DNA of 32,201 bases from Lutibacter sp. (GTDB lineage Bacteria; Bacteroidota; Bacteroidia; Flavobacteriales; Flavobacteriaceae), in the NCBI GenBank assembly GCA_003516285.1, contig DPCK01000084.1, positions 31,012 through 63,212 on the forward strand, written 5' to 3'. Shown piece by piece: positions 24,032 through 31,862 of the stretch. The position numbers and the translations under genes were made by a program. Below the pieces are notes generated by a model. It worked only from the letters and a program-made list of their open reading frames with translations, was not told the origin of the DNA and ran no database searches. Position 1 is the stretch's first letter. Each line of letters starts with the position of its first letter.

Positions 24032-25235
24032 GAATGTTTTAATATTTTCAGCAGTTTTTCCGCCAGAACCTATTGTTTCTGCATCATTATCTAAAGATAT
24101 TGCTTCTGAGTTGTCAAAAAAAAATAAGGTTACTGTTCTTTGCCCAAATCCAACAAGACCACATGGCTTTATGTTTGAAAATGAAATTGAGGAAAAAGAT
24201 TATAAAGTTGTCAGACTAAATTCCTATACCTGTTCTGAGTCTAAAATAATTGGTCGCTTACGGGAAAGTTACAGTTTTGGCAAGCATTGTTTCAAGTATA
24301 TTGATGATAATAAAGACAATATTGATGTAATTTATGCGAATACCTGGCCTTTATTTGCGCAATATTTTGCGGTAAAGGCTGCCAAAAAATATCATATTCC
24401 AATCACAATTCATGTGCAGGACGTGTATCCGGAATCATTGTCTAACAAGTTACCTGTACTAAATCCCTTACTTAATTTTTTTTTATTGCCAATTGACAAA
24501 TATGTGTTAGGAAATGCAACCAATGTAATTGCTATTTCAAATAAAATGAAAAATTATCTTGCTAGTACAAGAAAAATAAATATAGATAAAATTGAAGTTG
24601 TGCAAAATTGGCAGGATGAAGAAGTTTTTATTAATTATGATTTGTCAGTGAGTCAAAATCAGTCTGCAAAAAATACGCCTACTTTTATGTACCTTGGCAA
24701 TATTGGTCCGGTGGCTGGGATAGATTTTTTAATCGATGCTTTTATAAAAGCAGATTTAAAAAATGGAAGATTGGTAATTGCTGGTTCAGGCTCTAAAAAG
24801 AAATCTCTTGAAGATAAAGTTCACTTGCTGGGATTAAACACAATAGAATTTTGGCCGGTGCCAGAGGGTAAAGTTCCTGAAATTCAGGCACAAGCAGATA
24901 TTATGCTATTACCCATTAAAAAAGGGGCAGCCTCTAGTTCTATACCATCTAAGTTGCCCGCCTATATGTTTTCTAAAAGACCGATTATTGCATCTGTAGA
25001 TCTGGATAGCGATACTGCAAGAGTAATAAAAGAGGCAGATTGTGGTTGGGTATTGTCGCCTGAAGATATTTTCAGCCTTTCTGAAATGATGCAAAAAGTC
25101 GCGTTTATTTCCAAGGATGAACTTTTAAAAATGGGTGAAAATGGATTCAGTTATGCGATAGAAAATCTATCTAAAAAAAATAACTTGGCAAAGGCAGTTA
25201 ATTGTATTACTGAAACAATTGTAAATGAGATTTAG
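24024..25235 (+). CDS. WbuB-like family 4 glycosyltransferase
   Basis: A 403-residue GT-B enzyme of the WbuB-like branch. The N-terminus has FPPEPIVSASLSKDIASELS, the middle VQDVYPESL, and the donor site SSSIPSKLPAYMFSKRPIIAS in place of a classical E-x7-E motif, as expected in this branch. WbuB of E. coli transfers an N-acetylfucosamine. A 6-deoxy-amino-sugar donor is therefore possible here, but not proven. The gene overlaps its neighbours on both sides by 8 and 11 bases. Confidence 0.88.
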   Translation: MNKNVLIFSAVFPPEPIVSASLSKDIASELSKKNKVTVLCPNPTRPHGFMFENEIEEKDYKVVRLNSYTCSESKIIGRLRESYSFGKHCFKYIDDNKDNIDVIYANTWPLFAQYFAVKAAKKYHIPITIHVQDVYPESLSNKLPVLNPLLNFFLLPIDKYVLGNATNVIAISNKMKNYLASTRKINIDKIEVVQNWQDEEVFINYDLSVSQNQSAKNTPTFMYLGNIGPVAGIDFLIDAFIKADLKNGRLVIAGSGSKKKSLEDKVHLLGLNTIEFWPVPEGKVPEIQAQADIMLLPIKKGAASSSIPSKLPAYMFSKRPIIASVDLDSDTARVIKEADCGWVLSPEDIFSLSEMMQKVAFISKDELLKMGENGFSYAIENLSKKNNLAKAVNCITETIVNEI

Positions 25236-25824
25236 AACTGTCAAAATAGCAGAATCAAAGACATTAGCTGATATTCATAAAGAGTCGTTTAAAGATTTTT
25301 TTCTAACATCGTTAGGCGCACATTTTTTGGATACCTATTATAAATCTTGCATAAAAAGCAATGAGTCAGTAGCCATTTGTGCAATTGATGAAAATGAAAA
25401 GATGGTTGGTTTTAGCGTCGGATGCCTTCATTCAAAAGGTTTCCATAAAAGATTGATTAAACAAAACCTTGGGACCTTTATGCTTCAGGGAATAATAATT
25501 CTTTTTTCTAAGCCCAAAGCAATAATTCGTTTGGTAAATAATCTGGGAAAAAATACAGATAAAAATGATAATGGAAATTACGCTGAATTACTTTCAATTG
25601 GCGTCCTTCCTGCTTATAATGGCCAAGGAATTGGAAAAGAATTGATAAAAAGGTTTGAAGATGAAGCCATGAATAAAGGTTGTTCAGAAATGGCCTTGAC
25701 AACAGATTTTGATAAAAATAGTAAAGTTTTGGAGTTTTACAAAAGTACTGGTTATGAAATTTATTATGAATTTATAACGTACCCTGAACGTAAAATGTAT
25801 AAATTAAAAAAGAATTTAAAATAA
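25225..25824 (+). CDS. GNAT-family N-acetyltransferase
   Basis: A 199-residue GNAT protein. Motif A is LSIGVLPAYNGQGIGKELI at about residues 124-142, where QGIGKE is the acetyl-CoA pyrophosphate loop. The C-terminal part has FYKSTGYEIYYEF. It overlaps the WbuB-like gene and comes just before a sugar aminotransferase. It probably N-acetylates an amino sugar made by that enzyme, as WecD-type proteins do. The substrate is inferred from position only. Confidence 0.85.
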   Translation: MRFRTVKIAESKTLADIHKESFKDFFLTSLGAHFLDTYYKSCIKSNESVAICAIDENEKMVGFSVGCLHSKGFHKRLIKQNLGTFMLQGIIILFSKPKAIIRLVNNLGKNTDKNDNGNYAELLSIGVLPAYNGQGIGKELIKRFEDEAMNKGCSEMALTTDFDKNSKVLEFYKSTGYEIYYEFITYPERKMYKLKKNLK

Positions 25825-25836
25825 AAATATTTAATA

Positions 25837-27054
25837 ATGGTCATACCCTTTTCACCCCCAAGAATTGACGATAAAATTATAGCCGAAGTTACAAAAGCCT
25901 TACAATCCGGATGGATTACGACTGGGCCAAGAACTAAATTGTTTGAAAAGAAAATTGCGGAATATTGTAACGTAACCGATGTTTTAGCGGTAAACTCCTG
26001 GACAGCTGGAGCAGAACTGTTGTTATATTGGTACGGAATAAAAGAAGGTGATGAAGTAATTGTACCGGTTTATACCTATTGTGCAACTGCTAATATTGTA
26101 AGACACCGAGGCGCTAAAGTGATAATGGTTGATGTTACCTCCGATTTTGGCATAGATATTTCAAAAATTGAAAAGCACATCAATGCCAGAACCAAGGCGG
26201 TTATTCCGGTTGATGTTGGCGGTTTGCCAATCGATTATGCAGCATTAAACCTGTTGCTGCAGAAACAAAAAGTAAAAGAATTATTTGTTCCTGAATCTGA
26301 AAATCAACAAAAATTAGGAAGAATATTGGTTTTGTCAGACGCGGCACATTCATTTGGCGCAGTCTATCAAAATGTGAAAGTCGGTTCGCAGGCCGATTTT
26401 ACGGTATTTTCGTTTCATGCAGTTAAAAATTTAACCACTGCAGAGGGTGGGGCAATTTGTATTAATTTACCAAAACCGTTTAAAAATGACGAAATATATA
26501 AACAATTAAATACGCTGACATTACACGGCCAAAATAAGGATGCTTTGGCGAAAACGCAAAAAGGCAGCTGGGAATATGATGTTATTGATGCGGGATTTAA
26601 ATGTAATATGACCGATATACTGGCATCAATAGGCTTGGTTGAATTTGACAGGTACGAAAATGATACATTGCCAAAAAGAAAATGGGTTTTTGAAAAATAT
26701 ACGGAAGTATTAAAAAAGTTTGAATGGGCGATAACGCCTTTGTATGAAGATGAACATAGGATAACATCATACCATCTTTATTTGTTAAGGATAAAAGATA
26801 TTTCGTTAGAGCAGAGAAACAGCATCATCCAGGAAATATTTGACCAGGATGTTTCTGTGAATGTCCATTACAAACCATTGCCGCTGCTTTCCTATTACAA
26901 GTCTCTTGAGTATAACATGGATGATTATCCTGTGGCAAAAAAATTATGGGAAACGGAGATTTCCTTGCCTGTTTTTTATGACATAACAGAAGAACAAGTG
27001 ATTAAAGTAATTGAAGTTGTGGTAAAATCAGTGAATAAAGTGTTACAAAAATAA
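25837..27054 (+). CDS. DegT/DnrJ/EryC1/StrS-family sugar aminotransferase
   Basis: A 405-residue PLP enzyme that would transfer an amino group from glutamate to a nucleotide keto-sugar. The PLP lysine is K197 in FHAVKNLTTAEGG, and D168 in LSDAAHSFG binds the pyridine nitrogen. The N-terminus FSPPRIDDKIIAEVTKALQSGWITTGP is typical. The preceding GNAT and following phosphoglycosyl transferase suggest that an acetamido sugar, perhaps the first sugar of the unit, is made here. No matching 4,6-dehydratase is in the window. Its stop overlaps the next start (TAATG). Confidence 0.92.
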   Translation: MVIPFSPPRIDDKIIAEVTKALQSGWITTGPRTKLFEKKIAEYCNVTDVLAVNSWTAGAELLLYWYGIKEGDEVIVPVYTYCATANIVRHRGAKVIMVDVTSDFGIDISKIEKHINARTKAVIPVDVGGLPIDYAALNLLLQKQKVKELFVPESENQQKLGRILVLSDAAHSFGAVYQNVKVGSQADFTVFSFHAVKNLTTAEGGAICINLPKPFKNDEIYKQLNTLTLHGQNKDALAKTQKGSWEYDVIDAGFKCNMTDILASIGLVEFDRYENDTLPKRKWVFEKYTEVLKKFEWAITPLYEDEHRITSYHLYLLRIKDISLEQRNSIIQEIFDQDVSVNVHYKPLPLLSYYKSLEYNMDDYPVAKKLWETEISLPVFYDITEEQVIKVIEVVVKSVNKVLQK

Positions 27055-27638
27055 TGAAACGATTATTTGACATTGTTTTTTCATTTCTCGGTCTTGTTTT
27101 TTTAGCGCCAATATGGCTGTTAATAGTTGTTTTAATGATGGCGACATCAAAGGGACCTATAATTTATAAACAGGTACGAGTAGGAAAAAACAATAAGGAT
27201 TTTAAGATTTTTAAATTTCGTACGATGCAAGTCAATGCTGATAAACTGGGCTTACTGTCAGTTGGAGACAGGGATCCAAGAATAACGCAAATTGGTTATT
27301 ATTTGCGCAAATTTAAGTTGGATGAACTGCCGCAATTGGCAAATGTGTTGATGGGCGACATGAGTTTTGTTGGTCCTAGGCCAGAAGTGCGGAAATATGT
27401 AAATTTTTACAATCAGGAGCAAATGCAGGTTTTTAAGGTAAGACCGGGCATTACTGATTTGGCCTCCATAGAGTTTCGAAATGAGAGTGAATTGCTCGCT
27501 GGCCAGGAAGATCCGGACAGCTATTACATCAATGTAATTATGCCTAAAAAATTGCAAATAAATTTAGATTATTTAAAAGAAAGAACTTTGATTAAGGATG
27601 TAGGCGTGATTGTTAAAACATTTTTGGCCATCATTTAA
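27054..27638 (+). CDS. Initiating phosphoglycosyl transferase (PglC-like sugar transferase)
   Basis: Transfers a sugar-1-phosphate from a UDP-sugar to undecaprenyl phosphate and so starts the repeat unit. The 194-residue length is the minimal monotopic form, as in PglC. One N-terminal re-entrant membrane segment (about residues 5-28) precedes KIFKFRTM (51-58), the catalytic Asp-Glu pair D90-E91 in KLDELPQLANVL, and GDMSFVGPRPE (101-111). It is the last gene of the packed block, followed by a strong terminator. Confidence 0.93.
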   Translation: MKRLFDIVFSFLGLVFLAPIWLLIVVLMMATSKGPIIYKQVRVGKNNKDFKIFKFRTMQVNADKLGLLSVGDRDPRITQIGYYLRKFKLDELPQLANVLMGDMSFVGPRPEVRKYVNFYNQEQMQVFKVRPGITDLASIEFRNESELLAGQEDPDSYYINVIMPKKLQINLDYLKERTLIKDVGVIVKTFLAII

Positions 27639-27696
27639 TTTAAATAAAACTGAGTAGGAGAAACTTAAAATCAAAATTTTATTGATAAACACAAAA

Positions 27697-27720
27697 AAAC
27701 CCGCTATTACGCGGGTTTTT
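27697..27720. terminator. Bidirectional intrinsic terminator at the operon end
   Basis: AAACCCGC (27697-27704), a 6-base loop and GCGGGTTT (27711-27718), with an A tract before and a T tract after. It lies between the convergent genes ending at 27638 (+) and 27751 (-) and can serve both. Confidence 0.88.
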
Positions 27721-27750
27721 GCTTGCAACTGGAATTAAATCTAAAATTTC

Positions 27751-28500
27751 TTAGACTAGCTCCACCAAATTCAACACATTGTGCGACCCATTCAGCAACG
27801 GATAATGCACCCCATTCATTTCCTGATAAAACTCAATCAGCAACAAATAAAATTGAATCCCGTCACCTGCCGGAATGCCATCAGGAGTCAATGTAACGGT
27901 CGATACACTTAAATCAATCGGCAATAGTACTACCGGACTGTAACTGGTATTGTACAAACCGGTGTCAAAATTCAAATTCACAAACGCCGAGCGAAAACTC
28001 ACATGCGTGGCGCTCTCTGTGGCTGCCAGCTGCTCCTGTGAAGTGAAATCCGGAATTTCAATAACCCCAGTAGCGGTGTCCACTGAAAAATTGGCATTTA
28101 AAACCGACTGCAAATGGGCTTTGTTGTTAAAGTCCAGACCTTTTAGCAATTGTTTGCCTTCCGCGGTTGCCAGTCCCAAATGAACCGACCGGTGTCCCCG
28201 AACCGAAGTGCTGTCGAAATTTTTGATCTCATTCATCAATTTCAACATACGGCTCGATAGTTTTGAGTCTTTTGCTTTGGCGAGCATCGGCCCAACCGAA
28301 TCGCGAAGCAACGTGCCTGCTTTCGCGTTCATCCCAAACTGCCGAAAGTTCTCCCGAGTTCTTTTAAAAGCGGGATCCTTCAGCATCCTGCTTTTGCTGA
28401 TGCCCCCTTTGGTCCGCACCATGTAACCATCCTGACTTTTGTAAAACGTTAAGCCATCTAACGTTCCCTCTAACTTGATAAAGCTTTTTAGCTTACCCAT
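27751..28500 (-). CDS. Conserved Bacteroidota hypothetical protein
   Basis: A 249-residue protein of a family I recall only as uncharacterised in flavobacteria and relatives. The N-terminus KSFIKLEGTLDGLTFYKSQDGYMVRTKGG is its signature. It is followed by a basic helical segment (DPAFKRTRENFRQFGMNAKAG) and a C-terminal half rich in beta-strand-like sequence. No signal peptide, membrane span or catalytic motif is visible. It is the only clear gene on the minus strand, has its own promoter, and converges on the polysaccharide operon, so it is probably not part of the pathway. The G+C content is higher than in the AT-rich core. Confidence 0.8.
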   Translation of the reverse strand: MGKLKSFIKLEGTLDGLTFYKSQDGYMVRTKGGISKSRMLKDPAFKRTRENFRQFGMNAKAGTLLRDSVGPMLAKAKDSKLSSRMLKLMNEIKNFDSTSVRGHRSVHLGLATAEGKQLLKGLDFNNKAHLQSVLNANFSVDTATGVIEIPDFTSQEQLAATESATHVSFRSAFVNLNFDTGLYNTSYSPVVLLPIDLSVSTVTLTPDGIPAGDGIQFYLLLIEFYQEMNGVHYPLLNGSHNVLNLVELV

Positions 28501-28529
28501 AATGTTATATATTTAAAATTATTATGAGT

Positions 28530-28560
28530 CAAATGTATTGGCATTATGTTGGGTTTGCAA
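28530..28560 (-). promoter_or_regulatory. Bacteroidota promoter for the minus-strand hypothetical gene
   Basis: Read on the minus strand: TTG (28560-28558), a 20-base spacer and TACATTTG (28537-28530), a full match to TTG-N19-23-TAnnTTTG. Transcription should start near 28523, giving a leader of about 22 bases to the ATG at 28500. Confidence 0.75.
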
Positions 28561-29140
28561 GAAACAGGTACTGTTCTGACCGTTATGGAAACATATAGTT
28601 GTTTTGAGCATAATATGCTGAAAATGAAATAAATGACTGTTTTAACCACTTTTTACCGAATGAGCCATTTTATACGAAAAAGGCCAAAAAATACCGTTTT
28701 GACTGTTTTGATTGTTTTTTACCGAAAACAACATTTTGGGCTTCAAATAAAACTGGATGAAAAAATACAAATCGTCACCCAGTGCGCACCCGATAGCTAT
28801 CGGGTCGAAGGGCGTCACCCAGAGCTTGCCTGCACTGAGCGGAGCCGAAGTGTCGAAGGGCGTAAATCGTCAATTATTCTTTTTAGGATATCGCAAACCC
28901 CAATAAAATAATGGCCTGCAGATAGGCTCAAGGGAGGATACTCCGTACATACTCCGTACTTAGTGGGAATGTAGTGTTATAGTGACTATAACATTCGGTT
29001 CAAAAATCGCCAATAAAACAACATCCGGAAAACAGTTTTTTTAGCCATTGAGATTTGTAAATATTCAGTTTTAAATATCATTATTGTCTGGTGAAAATTT
29101 ATCAATACTGGTTAATCTTAATAAAAGTCGGACTTGACAA
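28561..29140. repeat. Gene-poor region with palindromes and a dispersed repeat
   Basis: Bases 28777-28862 are a REP-like Bacteroidota repeat: perfect 18-bp palindrome ACCCGATAGCTATCGGGT at 28788-28805, TCGAAGGGCGT twice, and CACTGAGCGGAGCCGAAGTG. Bases 28938-28961 hold TACTCCGTAC twice in tandem. Bases 28975-28993 form a palindrome with 9-bp arms TGTTATAGT/ACTATAACA around one base. A frame at 28633-28911 exists but includes translated repeat, so I do not call a gene. Confidence 0.6.
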
Positions 29141-29310
29141 ACAGGTTGCCCCGCTGCAACTTGTTTTATTGAATGGTTATTTTTCTAAAAACAGGCTGTC
29201 ACTGCGGGAAAAAATAAGTTCCGTTGAGCCTGTCCCACTTTTTCGGTAAGCTTACAGTTTTTAGAAAAACAGTATAATTTAACGATTAAAGCCACATCGG
29301 GGCGACCTGT
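29141..29310. repeat. 170-bp imperfect inverted repeat, possibly MITE-like
   Basis: The ends ACAGGTTGCCCCG (29141-29153) and CGGGGCGACCTGT (29298-29310) are inverted copies with one mismatch. Inner arms TTTTTCTAAAAAC (about 29180-29192) and GTTTTTAGAAAAA (about 29257-29269) are perfect. No open frame or clear target-site duplication is visible. Confidence 0.55.
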
Positions 29311-29536
29311 AATTTTTTGTAAAATTTAATAGGTTTACAATTATTTATTTTGCGAAATATTAATGTTTTAAGCACCATTAGTCATCATTTTAATTTTTAT
29401 AAAAAATCATAAATAGGGTGTTTATATTGTGTATATTATGTATATTATGTATTTTTATTTTATATTATGTAATATATTGTGCATAAATGTTGATAATTCG
29501 TTAATAAGTAAATGAATTTTTCTCGACTATCTTCCT

Positions 29537-29544
29537 TATCTTTG
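29537..29544 (+). promoter_or_regulatory. -7 promoter element of the small HTH-like gene
   Basis: TATCTTTG matches TAnnTTTG. A TTG -33 box is not found at the usual distance. Upstream 29430-29480 is a run of TATATTATG-like repeats. It would give a leader of about 28 bases to the ATG at 29579. Confidence 0.5.
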
Positions 29545-29578
29545 AGAAATCATTCCATTATGAAAAATATTATGAAAA

Positions 29579-29794
29579 ATGAATAGAAAACTTTTAATTT
29601 ACCCAAGCGACATTATGTTAATTACAGAAAAAAGCGAGAGCTATGCGCGAAAGGAAATTCAAAGGCTGAGGTTGGCTTTGAAAAAAGAAAAACACCAAAA
29701 AGTATCCATCAAGGAATACTGCCAGTATTATGATTTTGATTACAATGATGTTTTAAGTGCATTAGAGAAACCGGCGTTTAAAAAGGTTTCCTAG
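29579..29794 (+). CDS. Small HTH-like conserved protein
   Basis: A 71-residue basic protein. YPSDIMLITEKSESYARKEIQRLRLALKK resembles the helix-turn-helix start of small excisionase-like or regulator-like proteins common in Bacteroidota, followed by a second helical half with SIKEYCQYYDFDYNDVLSAL. DNA binding is inferred; no function is known to me. It has its own -7 element and a strong terminator, so it is a single-gene unit. An 8-codon frame (29560-29586) starts upstream and overlaps the ATG out of frame, and could affect its translation. Confidence 0.7.
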   Translation: MNRKLLIYPSDIMLITEKSESYARKEIQRLRLALKKEKHQKVSIKEYCQYYDFDYNDVLSALEKPAFKKVS

Positions 29795-29842
29795 GTTGCA
29801 GGCAAGTCCTTTATCAATTTGAATAAGGACGAAAATTTGTTT

Positions 29843-29878
29843 AAAATAGTTCTCCCCAAAAAGGAGAACTATTTTTTT
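29843..29878 (+). terminator. Intrinsic terminator of the small HTH-like gene
   Basis: AAAATAGTTCTCC (29843-29855), a 7-base loop and GGAGAACTATTTT (29863-29875), then more Ts: a perfect 13-bp stem, 48 bases after the stop codon. Confidence 0.92.
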
Positions 29879-29880
29879 AT

Positions 29881-30711
29881 AGCCTGTGCGCTGCGCTAAA
29901 GCCTAATAAAATCGCGTCATTAAGGGACAGAGCGTAAAAAATGTATGGGATACATTTTTATTGTGAACCACCATAATGTCCCTAATAGAGTCATCGTATA
30001 GGCGTAATCCGGTTGCAAATGCTACATTTTACAGGCCAATTTATTAGGTACTCGTTGCAAACGAGCCAGAGACTGGTCAAAGTTAAAAGCTCAAATGCCA
30101 AAGCGAAAACAAATTTCGTCATTGCGATGGAGCAACGGATTGTAAAAACGTTGCGACTGTGGCAACCTGTCGTGAACTAACGCAATCTCATAAGAATTTG
30201 TCCCGAACTAACGCAATCTCATAAGAATTTGTCCCGAACTAACTTAATCATCTAAGCAACCTGTCCCGAACTAACACTATCCTATAAGAAAGTTGTTGTG
30301 AAATACTAAAATGGCCTTAACCCAGTCATCCTCTTAGTATTTATCCGCGTTGCAAACGCTACATTTTATAAGCCAATTTAAGTAGGTACTCGTTGCAAAC
30401 GAGCACCAGAGACCGGAGTTAAAAGGTAAAAGCTCAAATGTTAAAGCGAAAACAAATTTCGTCATTGCGAGAGGACAGAGCGTTAAAAAAATGTTCTGTG
30501 AACATTTTTAGCGATAGGGCCAGCCGGCGCGTTAGGAGAGGCACAGCCGAAATAATCCGACGCGGCAACCTGTCCCGAACTAACGCAATCACATAAGAAT
30601 TTGTTGTGAACTACCAAAATGTCCCTAACAAGCCCGTCCCGATTTTTTTGATCGCGATGGTAGGGATACATAAAAAATTCCTAATTTTATCGTTTACAAC
30701 AAAATCAACCT
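29881..30711. repeat. Two successive copies of a composite repeat with a tandem array
   Basis: About 830 bases without a supportable gene. Two composite copies share GGTACTCGTTGCAAACGAG (about 30045 and 30387), AAAGCGAAAACAAATTTCG (30100 and 30443) and the GCAACCTGTC/GAACTAAC part. Five units of a 31-32-bp repeat run from 30174 to 30305, each starting GAACTAAC. Hairpin repeats lie at 29923-29959 (diverged) and 30472-30536. No TAnnTTTG box is evident before the gene at 30712. Confidence 0.8.
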
Positions 30712-31851
30712 ATGAACAAAAAAATATGGCTGTCATCTCCCCATATGTCGGGAAACGAGATGAAATATATTCAGGAAGCTTTCGAAACCAATTGGATTGC
30801 GCCTTTAGGCCCCAATGTAACCGAGTTCGAAAACACCCTGCAAATATATTTAGGGGAAAACAACTATGTTGCAGCACTAAGCTCAGGCACTGCAGCCATT
30901 CATTTAGGATTGATACTGGCAGGGATAACCCAGGGCGATGAAGTATTGTGTCAAACCTTCACATTTTCAGCTTCGGCAAACCCAATTGCATATCTAGGAG
31001 CAACACCGGTCTTTATCGACAGTGAATCCGACACTTTAAATATGTGTCCGAAAGCAATGGAAGAAGCCATTATCGATCGCATCGCAAAAGGAAAAAAGCC
31101 AAAGGCCATCATTGTGGTCGATTCTTATGGAATGCCAGCAAAATGGGATGAGATTTCGGCAATAGCAAAAAAATACAGCATCTTTTTATTGGAAGATGCC
31201 GCGAGCGCGTTGGGAAGCACCTATAAAAACCAAAAATGCGGCACTTTTGGCGATATTGGCATACTGTCATTCAACGGAAACAAAATCATCACCACTTCCG
31301 GTGGCGGCGCATTGGTGGCCAAAACAAAAGAAATAAAAGACAAAGCTGTGTTCTTCGCCACACAATCACGGGACAACGCACCCCATTACCAGCACAGTGA
31401 AATTGGCTACAACTACAGAATGAGCAATATTGTGGCAGGCATTGGGCGCGGACAAATGGAAGTACTGGAGGACCATATCGCATTGCGCAGGGCGATGCAC
31501 GATTTTTATATGGCTTATTTCAAAGACATCCAAGGCGTTACCGTTTTTACCGAACCCACTGCCGATTATTTTTCAAACCATTGGCTCACCGCCATTTTGG
31601 TAAACCCCGGACAAACCGGCGGAAAAACACGCGAAGACCTCCGTTTGGCACTGGATGCGGCAAACATAGAAAGCCGCCCTTTGTGGAAACCTATGCACCT
31701 GCAGCCCATTTTCGCAAACGACCCCTACTATGGCGGTACCATAAGTGAATCGCTCTTCCAAAACGGACTCTGTTTCCCATCCGGCTCCAACCTTGATGAT
31801 AACGACCGCAACAGAATTAAATCTGCATTGGATGATTTTTTTAAAGCATAG
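30712..31851 (+). CDS. DegT/DnrJ/EryC1/StrS-family aminotransferase, PglE/EpsN-like
   Basis: A 379-residue PLP-dependent sugar aminotransferase. The N-terminus IWLSSPHMSGNEMKYIQEAF with TNWIAPLGPNV is typical of enzymes that aminate UDP-4-keto-6-deoxy-GlcNAc. The PLP lysine is K191 in SFNGNKIITTSGGG, with D162 in LLEDAASALGS. It belongs to a different branch from the aminotransferase at 25837. A PglE-like role together with the PglC-like enzyme would suggest a bacillosamine-type sugar, but the 4,6-dehydratase is not in the window and may lie downstream. It stands alone between repeat blocks and is less AT-rich than the operon core. Confidence 0.92.
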   Translation: MNKKIWLSSPHMSGNEMKYIQEAFETNWIAPLGPNVTEFENTLQIYLGENNYVAALSSGTAAIHLGLILAGITQGDEVLCQTFTFSASANPIAYLGATPVFIDSESDTLNMCPKAMEEAIIDRIAKGKKPKAIIVVDSYGMPAKWDEISAIAKKYSIFLLEDAASALGSTYKNQKCGTFGDIGILSFNGNKIITTSGGGALVAKTKEIKDKAVFFATQSRDNAPHYQHSEIGYNYRMSNIVAGIGRGQMEVLEDHIALRRAMHDFYMAYFKDIQGVTVFTEPTADYFSNHWLTAILVNPGQTGGKTREDLRLALDAANIESRPLWKPMHLQPIFANDPYYGGTISESLFQNGLCFPSGSNLDDNDRNRIKSALDDFFKA

Positions 31852-31862
31852 TTTTAATGGTG

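Noticed and set aside
28633..28911. 92-codon frame on the + strand
   Set aside because: Much of it is a translated dispersed repeat (ELACTERSRSVEGR, a known artefact of such repeats), with no promoter or family resemblance.
30174..30305. Regular 31-32-bp repeats as a possible CRISPR array
   Set aside because: Units are head to tail with no unique spacers between them, and no cas genes are present.
30606..30941. 111-codon + frame overlapping the second aminotransferase
   Set aside because: It runs mostly out of frame inside a clear aminotransferase gene and starts in repeat sequence.
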